The position numbers were made by a program, and so were the translations under genes. A stretch of 44,510 nucleotides of DNA from Erwinia sp. S63 (GTDB taxonomy: Bacteria; Pseudomonadota; Gammaproteobacteria; Enterobacterales; Enterobacteriaceae). Below are positions 8,782 to 16,558 of this stretch, one piece after another; within the stretch, counting starts at the first letter, position 1, and each line of letters begins with the position of its first letter. The stretch covers positions 1 through 44,510 of the forward strand of contig NZ_JACVUP010000027.1 in the NCBI RefSeq assembly GCF_016625195.1. Direction: 5' to 3'. Under the pieces are notes generated by a model. It did not search any database. It had not been told where the DNA came from and was given only the letters and a program-made list of their open reading frames with translations.

Positions 8782-9114
8782 ATGAGTACTGTTGAAAAAA
8801 TTCAGCGCCAGATCGCAGAAAACCCGATTCTGTTATACATGAAAGGTTCTCCGAAACTGCCAAGCTGTGGTTTCTCTGCGCAGGCCGTGCAGGCGCTTTC
8901 TGCCTGTGGTGAGCGCTTCGCGTATGTGGATATCCTGCAGAACCCGGATATCCGCGCTGAAATGCCGAAATTTGCTAACTGGCCAACCTTCCCGCAGCTG
9001 TGGGTGGATGGTGAGCTGGTCGGCGGTTGCGACATCATCGTTGAGATGTTCCAGCGTGGCGAATTGCAGCCGCTGGTGAAAGAAACCGCTGAGAAGTATA
9101 AAGAAGCGGAATAA
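8782..9114 (+). CDS. grxD: Monothiol CGFS glutaredoxin GrxD
   Basis: Cytoplasmic glutaredoxin that binds a [2Fe-2S] cluster with glutathione and works in iron-sulphur cluster transfer, often with a BolA protein. The 110-residue protein has the family active site CGFS in SPKLPSCGFSAQ near residue 30, the TFPQLWVDGELVGGCDI stretch that binds glutathione, and a single thioredoxin fold. The ribosome site AAGGAAGG lies before the ATG. E. coli GrxD is 115 residues. A hairpin terminator follows. Confidence 0.96.
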   Translation: MSTVEKIQRQIAENPILLYMKGSPKLPSCGFSAQAVQALSACGERFAYVDILQNPDIRAEMPKFANWPTFPQLWVDGELVGGCDIIVEMFQRGELQPLVKETAEKYKEAE

Positions 9115-9120
9115 TTGCGA

Positions 9121-9147
9121 AGGCCGACAAATGTCGGCCTTTTCTTT
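9121..9147 (+). terminator. Rho-independent terminator of grxD
   Basis: AGGCCGACA-AA-TGTCGGCCT forms a perfect 9-bp stem, followed by TTTCTTT, starting 6 bases after the grxD stop. Confidence 0.88.
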
Positions 9148-9161
9148 GCGTACTCTTCTGG

Positions 9162-9209
9162 CAATCAGCCAATCAGCCAATCAGCCAATTAGCCAATTAG
9201 CCAATCAGG
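9162..9209. repeat. Octanucleotide tandem repeat, six units, at the rnt 3' end
   Basis: Six consecutive 8-base units: CAATCAGC three times, CAATTAGC twice and CAATCAGG once. The last unit contains the rnt stop codon (9205-9207, minus strand); the other units form its 3' untranslated region. Unit number can change without altering the protein, because the unit with the stop is met first. Confidence 0.9.
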
Positions 9210-9873
9210 CAGAGGCATCGTCTTCAGTCTGTTCTTCACTGAAAGCCAGTGGCCAGCCCCCCAAACGTTTCCAGCGATTCACCAACTCACAGAACAGCGT
9301 GGCCGTTTGCTCAGTGTCGTACAGCGCGGAGTGCGCCTGCGTGCTATCAAACTCCATCCCCGCCGCTTTGCAGGCTTTTGCCAGCACCGTCTGTCCCAAC
9401 ACCAAACCGCTCAGTGCCGCGGTATCAAAGGTGGCAAACGGATGGAACGGATTACGCTTCAGGCTGGCGCGTTCGGCGGCGGCCATCACAAAGTTCAAAT
9501 CGAAAGTCGCATTGTGCGCCACGATAATGGCGCGATTACAGCCATGATCTTTGGTGCCTTTGCGCACCATCTTGAAGATGGCATGCAGCGCTTCGTATTC
9601 GCTCACCGCGCCGCGTAAAGGGTTGGAGGGATCGATACCGGTAAACGCCAGCGCCGCAGGATTCAGGATCGCGCCTTCGAACGGCTCAACGTGAAAGTGC
9701 AGGGTTTCATCACGGTGTAACCAACCGTCCTCATCCATCTTGAGCGTGGTGGCCGCAATTTCCAGCAGTGCATCGGTTTGCGCGTTAAAGCCGGCGGTTT
9801 CGACGTCAATAACCACAGGATAAAAACCACGGAAGCGTTGATGAAGAGCGTTTAAGGCGTTCGATTCAGACAT
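9205..9873 (-). CDS. rnt: Ribonuclease T (DEDDh 3'-5' exonuclease)
   Basis: Trims 3' ends of tRNA and other stable RNAs and removes terminal A residues; it acts as a homodimer. The 222-residue protein shows the DEDDh residues in order: Asp and Glu in VIDVETAGF, Asp in NATFDLNFV, and His and Asp in AHSALYDTEQTA. It is slightly longer than the E. coli 215 residues, with an acidic tail EEQTEDDASA. The stop codon lies inside an 8-base tandem repeat. Confidence 0.96.
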   Translation of the reverse strand: MSESNALNALHQRFRGFYPVVIDVETAGFNAQTDALLEIAATTLKMDEDGWLHRDETLHFHVEPFEGAILNPAALAFTGIDPSNPLRGAVSEYEALHAIFKMVRKGTKDHGCNRAIIVAHNATFDLNFVMAAAERASLKRNPFHPFATFDTAALSGLVLGQTVLAKACKAAGMEFDSTQAHSALYDTEQTATLFCELVNRWKRLGGWPLAFSEEQTEDDASA

Positions 9874-9981
9874 CAGGATCTCATAGCAAGAAATGGGGCA
9901 GCGCGCATTATGGCAAAAATTACAGGAGGGTGCAGCAGGAGAGGGAAGTCAGCCTGCAAATTAGCAGACTGACTAACGGCA

Positions 9982-10389
9982 TCAGTGACCGAGGCCGTGA
10001 CCAGCGTGTTTGTTTTCGATCAGCTCGATTTTGTAGCCATCGGGATCTTCAACAAACGCAATAATGGTGGTGCCGCCTTTTACCGGACCGGCTTCACGCG
10101 TCACGTTGCCACCGACACTGCGGATACGCTCGCAGGTCTCAGCGACGTTATCAACGCCCAGCGCGATATGACCATAAGCATTACCGAGGTCGTACTTGTC
10201 CACGCCCCAGTTGTAGGTCAGTTCAATCACCGCGCCTTCACTCTCTTCGGTGTAACCCACGAAAGCCAGGGTGTATTTGTATTCGGTGTTTTCGCTCTGA
10301 CGCAGTACGCGCATGCCCAGCACACGGGTATAAAAATCGATAGAACGTTGCAGATCGCCAACGCGTAACATGGTGTGAAGTAAACGCAT
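9982..10389 (-). CDS. gloA: Lactoylglutathione lyase (glyoxalase I)
   Basis: Converts the hemithioacetal of methylglyoxal and glutathione to S-lactoylglutathione, detoxifying the glycolytic by-product methylglyoxal. It is a nickel enzyme in E. coli. The ATG at 10389 gives MRLLHTMLRVGDL and 135 residues, the E. coli length, with GAGG 5 bases upstream. The four metal ligands are visible: His5, Glu56 in VIELTYNWG, His74 in YGHIALGV and Glu122 in YKIELIE. A longer frame to 10425 lacks homology. It is downstream of nemRA, as in E. coli, where the three are co-transcribed. Confidence 0.96.
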   Translation of the reverse strand: MRLLHTMLRVGDLQRSIDFYTRVLGMRVLRQSENTEYKYTLAFVGYTEESEGAVIELTYNWGVDKYDLGNAYGHIALGVDNVAETCERIRSVGGNVTREAGPVKGGTTIIAFVEDPDGYKIELIENKHAGHGLGH

Positions 10390-10467
10390 AACATCCTCTT
10401 TTGAAAAGTCATCAGGGAATGACAAAGACTAGCAAGTATAGCCAGTTAATGCCCTGAAGAAACAGCA

Positions 10468-10490
10468 CTGCCGCACATCCGGTGCGGCAG
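10468..10490 (-). terminator. Hairpin downstream of nemA
   Basis: CTGCCGCAC-ATCC-GGTGCGGCAG forms a 9-bp stem, 9 bases beyond the nemA stop. The T-content after it on the minus strand (CTGTTTCTT) is modest. It may reduce read-through from nemA into gloA rather than stop it. Confidence 0.5.
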
Positions 10491-10498
10491 CTTGATTC

Positions 10499-11596
10499 TT
10501 ACAGGCTTGGGTAATCCGTATAGCCTTCAGCGCCGCCGCCGTAGAAGCTTTCCGGGCGCTGTGGATTTAACGGTGCATCTTGCTGCAGACGCTCAACCAG
10601 ATCCGGGTTAGCAATAAAGTCGCGACCAAAGGCCACGGCATCGATCAAGCCACGTGCAATCAGGTCGTCAGCTTTCTCAACGCTGTAAGCACCCGCACCG
10701 ATGATTACGCCTGGGAACAGTGCACGAACTTTTGCACGGAAAGCATCGCTGTAAGGCTGGCCACCGGCCCAGTCTGGTTCAGACAAGTGCAGATACGCGA
10801 GACCACGCTGGCCCAGCTCGGAGATGTACCACAGCGCAGCGGCTTCTTCATCTGCGCCATTTTCCAGATTCTGGAAGGCACCGATCGGTGAAATACGAAT
10901 GCCGATACGATCGGCAGACCAGTTAGCAATCGCCGCATCTACCACTTCCAGTGCGAATCGACCGCGCTTTTCGATCGAGCCACCGTATTCATCGGTGCGC
11001 TGGTTGGAACCCGGCGCCAGGAACTGGTGCATCAGGTAGCCGTGGGCAGAATGCAGTTCCAGCAGGTCGAAATCGGCTTCACGCGCGTTCGCCGCCGCCT
11101 GACCGAAATCTTTGACGATCTGCTGAATTTCAGCCACGCTCAGTTCACGCGGCACCGAGGTATCTTCACGGTAAACGGTGCCATCTTCAGCACGCAGTGA
11201 GGTGCGCGTGCCCGCAGCCAGAGCGGAAGGAGCAACAGGCGCTTTACCTTCCGGCTGAACGCTGTTATGCGAAATACGGCCGGTATGCCACAGCTGCACG
11301 GCGCTGTGACCTTTCGCTGCATGAATGCTTTCGTTGATCACTTTCCACGCGGCAATTTGCTGCTGAGTATGCAAACCCGGTGCACCAGCATAACCTTTCG
11401 CCTGGAAAGAGATCTGCGTTGCTTCAGTAATGATCAGACCGGCGCTGGCGCGCTGCTGATAATATTCCGCCATCAGCGGAGTCGGGATATCGCCCGGCTC
11501 AATGCTGCGCAGACGCGTCAGCGGTGCCATAAATACACGGTTAGGTACGGTAATCGCGCCCACTTTGAGTGGGGAGAACAGCTGTTTACTCGCCAT
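10499..11596 (-). CDS. nemA: N-ethylmaleimide reductase, Old Yellow Enzyme family
   Basis: Cytoplasmic FMN flavoenzyme that uses NADPH to reduce alkene and nitro electrophiles such as N-ethylmaleimide and nitrate esters. The 365-residue TIM barrel matches E. coli NemA in length. Visible family segments are FMAPLTRLRS at the start, WHTGRISH near residue 100, the active-site stretch LELHSAHGYLMHQFLAPGSN near residue 180, and VAFGRDFIANPDL at the C-terminal phosphate-binding end. It lies 50 bases after nemR with a NemR-like palindrome in the gap, so it may be driven both by read-through and by its own promoter. Confidence 0.96.
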   Translation of the reverse strand: MASKQLFSPLKVGAITVPNRVFMAPLTRLRSIEPGDIPTPLMAEYYQQRASAGLIITEATQISFQAKGYAGAPGLHTQQQIAAWKVINESIHAAKGHSAVQLWHTGRISHNSVQPEGKAPVAPSALAAGTRTSLRAEDGTVYREDTSVPRELSVAEIQQIVKDFGQAAANAREADFDLLELHSAHGYLMHQFLAPGSNQRTDEYGGSIEKRGRFALEVVDAAIANWSADRIGIRISPIGAFQNLENGADEEAAALWYISELGQRGLAYLHLSEPDWAGGQPYSDAFRAKVRALFPGVIIGAGAYSVEKADDLIARGLIDAVAFGRDFIANPDLVERLQQDAPLNPQRPESFYGGGAEGYTDYPSL

Positions 11597-11611
11597 GATG
11601 ACTCCTATAAG

Positions 11612-11626
11612 TAGACCGGTCGTCTA
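11612..11626. promoter_or_regulatory. NemR-like operator in the nemR-nemA gap
   Basis: TAGACCGGTCGTCTA has 5-bp arms TAGAC/GTCTA and resembles the stronger palindrome before nemR, one base shorter in the centre. It lies 16-30 bases before the nemA ATG. It suggests nemA is also repressed directly by NemR. Confidence 0.55.
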
Positions 11627-11646
11627 GAAACTGCGGTTTTTAAAAA

Positions 11647-12243
11647 TCAGTGGCCATTCAGCCACTGTTCAATGGTTTCAAGTGCCAGGGTAATCGGGCC
11701 TGACTCTCGCGAAATTTTGCTTTGCAAACTGGCGCCTAACCACAACAGGTAACAGCGCTGTGCCAGTTGCTCGGGCGTTTGTCCATAAGGCAGCGGCTGT
11801 TCAGCGGCGACTTCGCTCAAACAGCGGGCATAAGTCGCGATCATAGCGCTGGCACCATGCTGCAACGCATCACGCATCGGTTCTGATAAATCGCAGACTT
11901 CCGCCGATAATTTCACACCCAAACAGCCCACGATATGGCCTTGCTCGATAAACAGCGTTGCGCCATAGCGGAAGTGCGCCAGCAAACGTTCCCGCGCTGA
12001 CAAGCCCGGCTGATTTAGCTGCTGATCGACCTGCTGCAGGTAGTTAACGAAATAGCGTTCCAGCAACGCCACACCAAAAGCTTCCTTGGAGCGGAAGTAG
12101 TGGTAAAACGATCCTTTTGGCACTTCCGCCAGCGCCAGCATTTCGCTCAGGCCCATGCCGGTAAAACCGCGTTGCAGACAAACCTGCTCGCCAGTAGCGA
12201 GCAGGTGTTCACGGGTTTCGTTGCGTTGCACAGTCTTGTTCAT
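11647..12243 (-). CDS. nemR: TetR-family electrophile/hypochlorite-sensing repressor NemR
   Basis: Represses nemRA-gloA until its cysteines or lysine react with electrophiles or bleach. The 198-residue protein has a TetR helix-turn-helix at about residues 10-55 (GFTGMGLSEMLALAEVPKGS). The region around the redox Cys106 of E. coli is kept (GCLGVKLSAEVCDLSE), as is the C-terminal Lys in LQSKISR. The position of E. coli Cys98 is Ile here. The ATG at 12243 gives MNKTVQ, like E. coli MNKH; an upstream ATG at 12252 would lie nearer the operator. Operator and eptA end are immediately upstream. Confidence 0.94.
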   Translation of the reverse strand: MNKTVQRNETREHLLATGEQVCLQRGFTGMGLSEMLALAEVPKGSFYHYFRSKEAFGVALLERYFVNYLQQVDQQLNQPGLSARERLLAHFRYGATLFIEQGHIVGCLGVKLSAEVCDLSEPMRDALQHGASAMIATYARCLSEVAAEQPLPYGQTPEQLAQRCYLLWLGASLQSKISRESGPITLALETIEQWLNGH

Positions 12244-12256
12244 GGGCCACACAGTA

Positions 12257-12274
12257 TTAGACCAGTCGGTCTAA
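12257..12274. promoter_or_regulatory. NemR operator upstream of nemR
   Basis: TTAGACC-AGTC-GGTCTAA is a perfect palindrome with 7-bp arms, 13-30 bases before the nemR ATG. A TTTGCA / TAATAC promoter pair overlaps it on the minus strand, so repressor binding would block polymerase. NemR sites in E. coli are palindromes of the TAGACC/GGTCTA type. Confidence 0.8.
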
Positions 12275-12282
12275 TGCAAACC

Positions 12283-13920
12283 TTATCCGGCATTTTGGCA
12301 CGATCTGATCATGTCCAGTTGCGGTTGGTACTCTTGCGTTTGAATGTTGAACATACCCAAAACCGTATGGAAAAGATTGTCTTGCGAAACTTTCTCACTC
12401 GCGGCCTGCTGGCGTAAACAGGTCTCGTTAATGTGGAACGCCGACGCATAGCCTGGTGACATCCACATCAACAGTGGGATATGTGTCTGCTGTGAGGGCG
12501 CAAACATATAAGGCGCACCGTGCAGATACATACCGTGTTCACCCAGTGATTCACCGTGGTCTGAGAGATACACCAGCGCTACGTTGAAGCGATCGCTCAA
12601 GGCTTTGAGTTTATCAATAGTGCGGCTCACCATATCGTCGGTGTACAACAGAGAGTTATCATAGGTGTTCACCAGCGCCTGATGATCGCAATCCTGAATC
12701 TGGTTGCTATCGCAGGTTGGCGTGAAGCGACGGAATTCCGCCGGATAGCGCTGATAATAGGCTGGACCGTGGCTGCCCATTTGATGTAACACGATAATCC
12801 CGTCATTGTGCAGACTGTCCACATAGTTATCAAAACGATGCAGCAGAACATCATCGAGACAGAAACCATCGTGGCAATATTGCGACAAATTCCACTGCGT
12901 CATATCGGTGTGCGGCACACGATCGCAGGCGCCTTTACAGCCGCCATCGTTTTCGCGCCACAACACACTGACCCCGGCGTGGGCGAGAATATCTAACACG
13001 CCCTCCTGATGATGCGCCAGGTTGGCGTCGTAATGCTCTCGCGGCATGTTGGAGAACATGCAGGGCACTGAAATGGCGGTCTCCGTGCCACAGGAACTGG
13101 CGTCGGGATAGTAGATAACCTGCTGTTTTTTCAGTTCAGGATTGGTTTCACGCGCATAGCCGCCAAGAGAGAAGTTCTCAGCACGTCCGGTTTCGCCGAC
13201 CACTAATACCACCAGTGTTTTCTTCGGTTCCGCGGTGATCAGCGGGCCTTTTTTCGCATCCTGGCCAATTTTGACCAGCGCCTGGCTGCCTTGCAGATAA
13301 CGCTGATCAACGTAATGACCGGTGCCGCTGACAATATTGGCCGGGGTGATCATCTTCACCAGCCCTTTATTGTTGCGAATCAGCGAAGCGTAATCTTTGT
13401 AGAACAGCACCGCCATCAGCAGAATCAGCAAAATCGCACCCAGCGCCCCGGCCAGGCGTTGCAGCAAGCTCCACCACCAGCGTTGGCCCGTTTTAATGCG
13501 CACCATGCAGATGGCGGCGACGGGCACCAACCCCATCAAAATCATCCACACCACATAACCACTGCTGATCAGTGCTCCAGCTTCCTGAGCATCCGACTCA
13601 AACACGTTTTCGATCATGTTGGTGTCGATCACCGTACCGAAGCTGTGCATAAAGTAGTTAGCGGCGGCGCTGGCCAGCACCAGCAGAATAAGCAGCGGCT
13701 TGCGAACATAGGGCCATGCCAGCAACGAGAAAATCAGATAGAACGCAGAGGCCAACACCACCGGAATGCTGGCAGCAAACAGGTAATCGTGAATGCGATC
13801 GTAAGGGATAATTTCCCACGCGCGCAGTAGAAACAGGGCGTTGAGCACGAGGGTAAAAAACAGGGCGGCAATCAGATTAAAACTGCTGGCATGGCACTGT
13901 AACTTGTTCGGGAATTTCAT
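12283..13920 (-). CDS. eptA: Lipid A phosphoethanolamine transferase, EptA type
   Basis: Inner-membrane enzyme that adds phosphoethanolamine from phosphatidylethanolamine to lipid A on the periplasmic side, reducing binding of cationic peptides. The 545-residue protein has an N-terminal domain of about five helices (to residue 180) and a periplasmic alkaline-phosphatase-like domain. Metal and catalytic residues are visible: Glu in VVGETGRAENF, the nucleophile Thr in GTETAISVPCMFS, and Asp-His in YLSDHGESLGEHG plus YLHGAPY. Cysteine pairs typical of the family are present. In E. coli eptA heads the basRS operon; here it stands alone between nemR and ydhL. MCR proteins share the fold, but length and neighbours fit a chromosomal EptA. 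Confidence 0.93.
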   Translation of the reverse strand: MKFPNKLQCHASSFNLIAALFFTLVLNALFLLRAWEIIPYDRIHDYLFAASIPVVLASAFYLIFSLLAWPYVRKPLLILLVLASAAANYFMHSFGTVIDTNMIENVFESDAQEAGALISSGYVVWMILMGLVPVAAICMVRIKTGQRWWWSLLQRLAGALGAILLILLMAVLFYKDYASLIRNNKGLVKMITPANIVSGTGHYVDQRYLQGSQALVKIGQDAKKGPLITAEPKKTLVVLVVGETGRAENFSLGGYARETNPELKKQQVIYYPDASSCGTETAISVPCMFSNMPREHYDANLAHHQEGVLDILAHAGVSVLWRENDGGCKGACDRVPHTDMTQWNLSQYCHDGFCLDDVLLHRFDNYVDSLHNDGIIVLHQMGSHGPAYYQRYPAEFRRFTPTCDSNQIQDCDHQALVNTYDNSLLYTDDMVSRTIDKLKALSDRFNVALVYLSDHGESLGEHGMYLHGAPYMFAPSQQTHIPLLMWMSPGYASAFHINETCLRQQAASEKVSQDNLFHTVLGMFNIQTQEYQPQLDMIRSCQNAG

Positions 13921-13977
13921 GAAAACTCAGTAGCAGGATGGAATGTGACAATCGTATGAATTCAATATGAGGAAAAC

Positions 13978-13993
13978 CTTAACGCTTATTAAA
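13978..13993 (-). promoter_or_regulatory. Weak PmrA-like direct half-sites upstream of eptA
   Basis: On the minus strand TTTAAT and GTTAAG lie 4 bases apart, about 60 bases before the eptA ATG. The PmrA (BasR) box is two YTTAAK half-sites 5 bases apart, so spacing and one base deviate. Only suggestive. Confidence 0.2.
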
Positions 13994-14147
13994 CAGTACC
14001 CAACCAAAGGTTTTTGCGCTGAGATCAATGGTAAATATCCATTTCCGTGGTGATGGCTGGATGAAATCTGGGCGAACTGCGTATACGCTTTGCACAATGT
14101 CACTAAGCTGTTATCAATATAAAGCTTATTGTTAAACCGGAGTGGAT

Positions 14148-14387
14148 GTGGCCGAGCAATTAGAGTTCTTTCCTGTTCCCAGCCCGTGTCGCGGCATCTG
14201 TCAGAGTGATGCGCGCGGCTATTGTCGCGGCTGTCTGCGTAGCCGTGAGGAACGCTTTAACTGGATGAAGTTTACCGATGCGCAAAAGCGTGATGTGTTG
14301 CGGTTATGTCGCCAACGCTGGCTGCGCCTGCATCGACAACAAAAAGTCGATGAGAATCATGATCCGGAACAACCCTCACTGTTTTAA
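14148..14387 (+). CDS. ydhL: DUF1289 protein YdhL
   Basis: Small cysteine-rich protein of unknown function. It has 79 residues with the DUF1289 signature SPCRGICQSDARGYCRGC at about residues 10-27, a likely metal-binding set of four cysteines, and ends PEQPSLF like E. coli YdhL. The GTG at 14148 was chosen over the GTG at 14142 because GGAG at 14139-14142 is then 5 bases upstream and the protein starts MAEQLEFFP as in E. coli. It is followed after 72 bases by ydhF on the same strand. Confidence 0.88.
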   Translation: MAEQLEFFPVPSPCRGICQSDARGYCRGCLRSREERFNWMKFTDAQKRDVLRLCRQRWLRLHRQQKVDENHDPEQPSLF

Positions 14388-14459
14388 GAAAACGATGATT
14401 TGCCTTTCCGTTATACTCCCAGCTTCGCTTTCCGCTTTCGCGTTCAAGGGAGTTTACCG

Positions 14460-15356
14460 ATGTTACAACCGCAAACTATCGCCCCGCAGGGACCTCAATT
14501 CTCACCGCTGATCGTTGGCTACTGGCGCCTGCTGGAGTGGGGCATGACGCCGCAGCAGTTAGTGGCTTTTATCGAGCATCATCTGTCATTGGGCATCACC
14601 ACTGTCGATCACGCCGATATTTATGGTAACTACGGTTGTGAAGCCGCTTTTGGCGAGGCGCTGCGTCTGGCGCCGGGGCTGCGTGAAAAACTGCAGATTG
14701 TCACCAAATGCGGCATTGCAACACGCGCCAAACCGGAACATAAAATTGGCCATTACATTACCGAGGCCAGTCACATCCTGCACAGTGCGGAAAATTCCCT
14801 GCGCTACTTCAACACCGATTATCTCGATCTGCTGCTGATTCACCGCCCGGATCCTTTAATGGATGCAGATGAAATGGCCGAAGCCTTTATGGCGCTGCAT
14901 CAGAGCGGCAAAGTGCGTCACTTCGGCGTGTCTAACTTTACCGCTTCCCAGTTCACGCTGCTGCAATCTCGCCTGCCGTTTAGCCTGGTGACCAACCAAC
15001 TGGAAATTTCTCCGCTAGAGCAATCAACATTGCTCGATGGCACGCTCGATCAGTGTCAGCAGGTGCGCATCCGCCCGATGGCATGGTCCTGTTTAGGCGG
15101 CGGACGTCTGTTTAACGATGCGCATTATCAGCCGCTGCGTGATGAACTTGAGCAGGTCAAACAGGAAATCGGCGCAAGCAGCATTGAACAGGTGGTGTAT
15201 GCGTGGGTGATGAAATTGCCAAGCCGCCCACTGCCAATCATTGGATCCGGTAAAGCCACGCGCGTCAGCGAAGCGGCAGGCGCTTGCCAACTCACGCTCG
15301 ATCGTCAGCAGTGGTTCCGCATTCGCAAAGCGGCACTCGGTTTTGATGTGCCCTGA
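14460..15356 (+). CDS. ydhF: Aldo/keto reductase-family oxidoreductase YdhF
   Basis: Predicted NAD(P)H-dependent reductase with a TIM-barrel fold; the natural substrate is unknown. The 298-residue protein equals E. coli YdhF in length. It has DHADIYGNYGCE near residue 50 (the catalytic Asp and Tyr of the family), the Lys in VTKCGI, DLLLIHRPDPL and HFGVSNFT. The ATG at 14460 follows AAGGGAG and gives MLQPQTIAPQGP, like E. coli; the frame is open upstream to 14400 but without homology. Confidence 0.93.
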   Translation: MLQPQTIAPQGPQFSPLIVGYWRLLEWGMTPQQLVAFIEHHLSLGITTVDHADIYGNYGCEAAFGEALRLAPGLREKLQIVTKCGIATRAKPEHKIGHYITEASHILHSAENSLRYFNTDYLDLLLIHRPDPLMDADEMAEAFMALHQSGKVRHFGVSNFTASQFTLLQSRLPFSLVTNQLEISPLEQSTLLDGTLDQCQQVRIRPMAWSCLGGGRLFNDAHYQPLRDELEQVKQEIGASSIEQVVYAWVMKLPSRPLPIIGSGKATRVSEAAGACQLTLDRQQWFRIRKAALGFDVP

Positions 15357-15382
15357 AGCGTAAAACTACGTCAAATTACGGC

Positions 15383-15407
15383 AGCCTGGCCTATTCCGGT
15401 CCAGGCT
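15383..15407. terminator. Hairpin between ydhF and sodC
   Basis: AGCCTGG and CCAGGCT form a 7-bp stem around an 11-base loop, 27 bases after the ydhF stop. It has no T-run, so it is a weak terminator candidate or leader structure of sodC. Confidence 0.3.
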
Positions 15408-15437
15408 TACAGGGCATTTCAACCGTAAGGAGACGTT

Positions 15438-15956
15438 ATGAAAAAAATTCTCATCGCCACACTGGCGCTGGTCTGTGCTGCTGGCGCTCAGGCCGCCTCT
15501 GAAGAGGTGACATTGCATGAGGTCACCGCACAGGGTATCGGCGCCGCCATTGGTAAAGTCACTATCAGTGAAACGCCATATGGTTTGCAGTTCGCGCCCG
15601 CGCTAACCGGCCTTAAACCAGGTATTCACGGCTTCCATGTGCATGCCAAAGGCAGTTGTGAGCCTGGTCAATCGGATGGCAAAACCGTTGCGGCCGGCGC
15701 TGCGGCTGGACATCTGGATCCACAAAACACTGGCAAACATCTCGGGCCTTACGCCGACGGTCATTTGGGCGATCTGCCTGCTCTGTATGTCACTGACGAT
15801 GGCAAGGCCGATTACCCGGTGGTAGCGCCGCGTATAAAATCGCTGAGCGAAGTGAAAGGGAAGGCGTTAATGGTTCATGTGGGTGGCGATAATCATGCAG
15901 ACCATCCGCAGCCGTTAGGGGGAGGCGGTGCCCGATTTGCCTGCGGGGTGATTTAA
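15438..15956 (+). CDS. sodC: Periplasmic Cu/Zn superoxide dismutase
   Basis: Dismutates superoxide in the periplasm. The 172-residue precursor has a signal peptide (MKKILIATLALVCAAGAQAA), then the copper ligands in HGFHVHAKGSC, the zinc-site stretch GHLDPQNTGKH and GPYADGHLGDLPAL, the Asp-containing region, and the C-terminal copper His and conserved Arg-equivalent segment MVHVGGDNHADHPQPLGGGG. Two cysteines (GSCEP and RFACGVI) give the family disulphide. A clear AAGGAGA ribosome site precedes the ATG. It is the only superoxide dismutase in the window. Confidence 0.95.
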   Translation: MKKILIATLALVCAAGAQAASEEVTLHEVTAQGIGAAIGKVTISETPYGLQFAPALTGLKPGIHGFHVHAKGSCEPGQSDGKTVAAGAAAGHLDPQNTGKHLGPYADGHLGDLPALYVTDDGKADYPVVAPRIKSLSEVKGKALMVHVGGDNHADHPQPLGGGGARFACGVI

Positions 15957-16090
15957 AGTCTCAGGCGGCAGGTAATCTGCCGTCTGCATCTTTTCACTGC
16001 CGGAAAAATTCTGACCCACATTCCCGCTACACTCCGCACGCTATCCGTCCTATGATGTTGATTCAGGAATAAAACCTCTCAGGGGCAGGA

Positions 16091-16558
16091 ATGAAAACGC
16101 GTGGGATTTTGCTGTTATGTGTATTACTCGCGGGATGTGATCAACCCAACGAAACGCAGTTGAGGTTAGACACCAGCCGCCAGTTACAGCGCACCATTGA
16201 TACCAACCCGCTGCGTGCAAGTTGTGAAGATATCGCTCGCGGACGGGAGTGGCTTACCCCGCACACGCTCGAACAGTTACAGGCACAGGGCTGTCAGAAT
16301 GTGCTGCGCAGCGCCACCGAAACCAATTTCCTGCACACCGAGTTTTTTCACCGCACGTTAACCACGGTTTGCGGCTCAATCCGGGGGAAAAGTTTCACCG
16401 GCACATTTCTCGATCGTCGCTTTATCTATTCGTATGAGGAGCGATACCTGGTGATTGAGCCGATGACCGAGCAAGACAAAACCCGTTTTGAAGGGCACAA
16501 AACCTTGCAGCAGTTGCAGGACGATTTTAACCGCCAGACCACACAATATTGCCAGTAA
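16091..16558 (+). CDS. Uncharacterised lipoprotein, 155 aa
   Basis: No family recognised. The N-terminus MKTRGILLLCVLLAGCDQPN is a lipoprotein signal with lipobox LLAGC. Asp at +2 after the lipidated Cys predicts inner-membrane retention on the periplasmic side. The mature part has four more cysteines (RASCED, AQGCQN, TTVCGS, QYCQ), enough for two disulphides, and ends in an amphipathic Gln-rich helix. AGGGGCAGGA precedes the ATG. Its stop (TAA) abuts the stop of ydhK on the other strand with no gap. E. coli has no gene at this place between sodC and ydhK. Confidence 0.8.
   Translation: MKTRGILLLCVLLAGCDQPNETQLRLDTSRQLQRTIDTNPLRASCEDIARGREWLTPHTLEQLQAQGCQNVLRSATETNFLHTEFFHRTLTTVCGSIRGKSFTGTFLDRRFIYSYEERYLVIEPMTEQDKTRFEGHKTLQQLQDDFNRQTTQYCQ

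Noticed and set aside
12283..13920. Mobile colistin resistance (mcr) gene
   Set aside because: No insertion sequence flanks it, and length and surroundings are those of a resident eptA-type gene.
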